Positions 61,867 to 64,000 of a stretch of DNA of 64,000 nucleotides are shown here, in pieces (the stretch's first letter is position 1; every line of letters begins with the position of its first letter). Made by a program: the position numbers and the translations under genes. Source of the DNA: Sphingomonas sp. AP4-R1. Its GTDB lineage: Bacteria > Pseudomonadota > Alphaproteobacteria > Sphingomonadales > Sphingomonadaceae. Location: NCBI RefSeq assembly GCF_013113735.1, contig NZ_CP053346.1, positions 4,168,001-4,232,000 on the forward strand, in the 5' to 3' direction. The notes beneath the pieces are model-generated. The model was given only the letters and a program-made list of their open reading frames with translations, was not told where the DNA came from and ran no database searches.

Positions 61867-62253
61867 TCAACCGATATCGAGCGGAACCGCCGCAAATCCG
61901 TCGATTTCCGATCGCCACAGCCGCGCATCGCCGCTCGCGAGGATCAGCCACAGGCGCCCCGGCTCCGCCGCCGCCGCGTCCCGCGCCGAGGGAAAAGCCG
62001 ATCCCGACGGATGCGAATGATAATGGCCGATCAGGCGCGGCCCGCCCGCGCGCTCCGCCCGATGCGCGGCGATCAGCGCGCGCGGATCGATCTCGAACTC
62101 GTCCTCGATGCGTGCGGCAATATTGAGGGTGGCCAGAGCGGCCTCGATCCGGACGGGCGTTCCGAACAGCAGCCCGCAAATCTCGCGCTCGGGCGAGGCG
62201 GCGGCCTCGGCCCGCAGGCGATCGAGGCAGATGCGGGCGATGCTCACGGTCAC
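61867..62253 (-). CDS. M67 family (Mov34/MPN) metallopeptidase
   Basis: A 128-residue JAMM/MPN+ protein from a GTG at 62253 with AGG as ribosome binding site. EICGLLFG carries the catalytic Glu region, and GHYHSHPSGSAFPSARD holds the full HxH...S..D zinc site. Bacterial members cleave sulfur-carrier or ubiquitin-like C-termini in several pathways; the partner is not obvious here. It is divergent from rluD and 74 bases upstream of the chpT start, on the same strand. Confidence 0.85.
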   Translation of the reverse strand: MTVSIARICLDRLRAEAAASPEREICGLLFGTPVRIEAALATLNIAARIEDEFEIDPRALIAAHRAERAGGPRLIGHYHSHPSGSAFPSARDAAAAEPGRLWLILASGDARLWRSEIDGFAAVPLDIG

Positions 62254-62342
62254 GTCCGACCTGCTAACCACGCGGCAATGCCCTGTCGAGGCGACCCCGC
62301 ATCCTTGAAAAACCCCGGCTCCCTCCCACATTGCGAAGTCCA

Positions 62343-63293
62343 ATGGACGCGGGGGTGTCAGTCAAGCATGCGATCGTGCCCGATGAGGCCGCCGGGTGGC
62401 GCCTCGATCGGACGCTTGCGACGCTTGTGCCCACGCTCTCCCGCGAACGGCTGAAAGCGCTGATCTCCTCGGGCAGCGTCACGCGTGACGACACGGCGGT
62501 GCGCGATCCCGCGATCAAGGTGAAACCGGGCGACGCCTACATCGTCTCGGTTCCGGATCCCAAGCCCGCGCACAACGAGGCGCAGGAAATCCCGCTCGTC
62601 ATTGCCTTCGAGGACGAGCATCTGATCGTGGTCGACAAGCCCGCCGGTCTGGTCGTCCACCCCGCCTGCGGCAATCTGGACGGTACGCTCGTCAACGCCC
62701 TTCTCCACCATTGCCGGGGTTCGCTCTCCGGGATCGGCGGGGTCGAGCGGCCGGGCATCGTCCACCGGATCGACAAGGATACGTCGGGCCTGATGGTGGC
62801 GGCCAAGACGGACCGCGCGCATGCGGGGCTCGCCAAGCAATTCGCCGACCATTCGATCAACCGCCGCTATCGCGCGATCGTTACGGGCAGCCCCCGCCCC
62901 ATCAAGGGCGTGGTGGATGCCCCGCTCGGCCGGAGCCACACGAACCGCAAGAAAATGGCGATCGTGCAGGGCGGCAAGCGCGCCGTGACGCACTATGATA
63001 CGATCGAGACGCTGAATGGCGCGAGCCTGATCGAATGCCGGCTGGAAACGGGCCGTACGCATCAGGTGCGCGTCCACATGGCCTCGATCGGGCATCCCTT
63101 GCTGGGCGATCCGGTCTATGGCCGGGCGAGCAAGGAACAGCGCAAGCTGCTCGATAGTTTGGGGTTCGAGAGGCAGGCGTTGCACGCCGCCCATCTCGGT
63201 TTCATCCATCCGGTGACAAGCGCAGCTTTGGCGTTCGAAAGCAGGATTCCGGCGGATATGCAGGAACTATTCAGCCGCCTTCTGCTAAGGTGA
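62343..63293 (+). CDS. rluD: RluA-family 23S rRNA pseudouridine synthase (RluD-like)
   Basis: A 316-residue pseudouridine synthase. The N-terminal S4 domain (RLDRTLATLVPTLSRERLKALISSGSVTRD) precedes the catalytic domain with the aspartate of HRIDKDTSGLMV, with DEHLIVVDKPAGLVVHP and LETGRTHQVRVHMASIGHPLLGD. The S4 plus catalytic layout fits RluD, which modifies helix 69 of 23S rRNA. The start at 62343 is chosen over a TTG at 62331. Confidence 0.92.
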   Translation: MDAGVSVKHAIVPDEAAGWRLDRTLATLVPTLSRERLKALISSGSVTRDDTAVRDPAIKVKPGDAYIVSVPDPKPAHNEAQEIPLVIAFEDEHLIVVDKPAGLVVHPACGNLDGTLVNALLHHCRGSLSGIGGVERPGIVHRIDKDTSGLMVAAKTDRAHAGLAKQFADHSINRRYRAIVTGSPRPIKGVVDAPLGRSHTNRKKMAIVQGGKRAVTHYDTIETLNGASLIECRLETGRTHQVRVHMASIGHPLLGDPVYGRASKEQRKLLDSLGFERQALHAAHLGFIHPVTSAALAFESRIPADMQELFSRLLLR

Positions 63294-63354
63294 CAATCGA
63301 CGGGGACGGACTGGCAGTCCGCCTCCAGGGCGAAGGCCCAGGGAGAAAGTAAAC

Positions 63355-64000
63355 ATGGCCACCAAGTCCTCCACCCCCGCGACCATCCCGGCGCTTGGCG
63401 GCGAGGCCGGTCTCAATCGGTATCTGTCTGAGATCCGGAAGTTTCCGCTCCTCCAGCCGGAGGAAGAATATATGCTCGCCAAGCGTTTTCAGGAGCATGG
63501 CGATACGGATGCGGCCGCGCGCCTCGTCACCAGCCATCTGCGCCTCGTTGCGAAGATCGCGATGGGCTATCGCGGCTATGGCCTGCCCACCGCCGAGCTG
63601 ATCTCGGAGGGCAATATCGGCCTGATGCAGGGCGTGAAGAAGTTCGAGCCGGATCGCGGCTTCCGCCTCGCCACCTATGCGATGTGGTGGATCCGCGCCT
63701 CGATCCAGGAATATATCCTGCGCTCGTGGAGCCTCGTGAAGATGGGCACCACTGCGGCCCAGAAGAAATTGTTCTTCAACCTGCGCCGCATGAAGAGCCA
63801 GATCGACGCGTTCGAGGAAGGCGATCTCAGCCCCGAGAATGTGGCCAAGATCGCCACCGACCTCGGCGTGAGCGAGGAAGAGGTTCACTCGATGAACCGC
63901 CGCATGTCGATGGGCGGCGATACGTCGCTGAACGTCTCCATGCGCGAGGATGGCGAGGGCCAGTGGCAGGATTGGCTGGTCGACACCGATCCGCTGCAGG
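63355..64000 (+). CDS. rpoH: heat-shock sigma factor RpoH, N-terminal part (runs off the window)
   Basis: The first 215 codons of a sigma-32. The ATG at 63355 has a GGGAG ribosome binding site. Regions 1.2 and 2 read LNRYLSEIRKFPLL, LRLVAKIAMGYRGYGLP, and AELISEGNIGLMQGVKKFEPDRGFRLATYAMWWIRASI. The RpoH box QKKLFFNLRRMK, absent from housekeeping sigma factors, confirms the assignment. No stop is reached before base 64000. Alphaproteobacterial RpoH proteins control heat-shock and often oxidative-stress genes. Confidence 0.95.
   Translation, partial: MATKSSTPATIPALGGEAGLNRYLSEIRKFPLLQPEEEYMLAKRFQEHGDTDAAARLVTSHLRLVAKIAMGYRGYGLPTAELISEGNIGLMQGVKKFEPDRGFRLATYAMWWIRASIQEYILRSWSLVKMGTTAAQKKLFFNLRRMKSQIDAFEEGDLSPENVAKIATDLGVSEEEVHSMNRRMSMGGDTSLNVSMREDGEGQWQDWLVDTDPLQ

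Overview
The window is a high-GC, gene-dense stretch of an alphaproteobacterial chromosome, most likely from the Sphingomonadaceae. The clues are the ribF-ileS-lspA-DUF3035 gene order, a ChpT-type phosphotransferase beside a chemotaxis operon, an RpoH-type sigma factor, a family-5 uracil-DNA glycosylase, and many dispersed palindromic repeats of the kind common in sphingomonads. The genus is inferred from this content. No phage, integrase, transposase or CRISPR array was seen.

Layout. 1-3.4 kb: the 3' end of oxyR, then a leftward pgsA-moaD-moaE run followed by an ECF sigma/anti-sigma pair. 3.4-6.1 kb: a GNAT acetyltransferase, an LplT/Aas-like MFS transporter, a 35-residue membrane microprotein and a histone-H1-like Lys/Ala-rich protein. 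6.5-8.7 kb: a putrescine pathway (aguA, a small membrane protein, aguB). 8.8-15.7 kb: a uracil-DNA glycosylase, folK, tRNA-Lys(UUU), a 2OG-Fe dioxygenase, tyrS, and two bestrophin-like proteins flanking an EI24/CysZ-like protein. 16-23.5 kb: recG, sdhE, mfd and a lipoprotein hydrolase.

24.0-38.4 kb is the most unusual part. It is one long rightward run of eleven genes: four tandem paralogous lipoproteins with an M20 (carnosinase-like) fold, one MacB/LolD-type ATPase, three different MacB-type permeases, a His-flanked periplasmic protein, a membrane-anchored DUF885 metallopeptidase and a DUF305 lipoprotein. All four M20-like proteins have lost the same metal ligands (HxD has become QxD or MxD, and the bridging Asp has become Asn). 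They may therefore be non-catalytic binding proteins or enzymes with altered chemistry, working with an ABC machine that has no adaptor protein of its own. I treat this as the best candidate for an undescribed system.

38.4-45.3 kb: a LysR regulator divergent from a complete RND efflux system (pump, adaptor, outer-membrane factor). 45.4-51 kb: yjbQ and the leftward ribF-ileS-lspA-DUF3035 run; ileS carries an in-frame palindromic repeat and an AT-richer patch. 51-55 kb: a HAD phosphatase, a small beta-barrel-like protein, thyA-folA, a minimal RadC-like JAB protein and RNase P RNA (minus strand). 55-61.8 kb: an AmpD-like amidase and a leftward chpT-cheA-cheW-cheY-cheB-cheR run. 61.9-64 kb: an M67 JAMM peptidase, rluD and the 5' part of rpoH.
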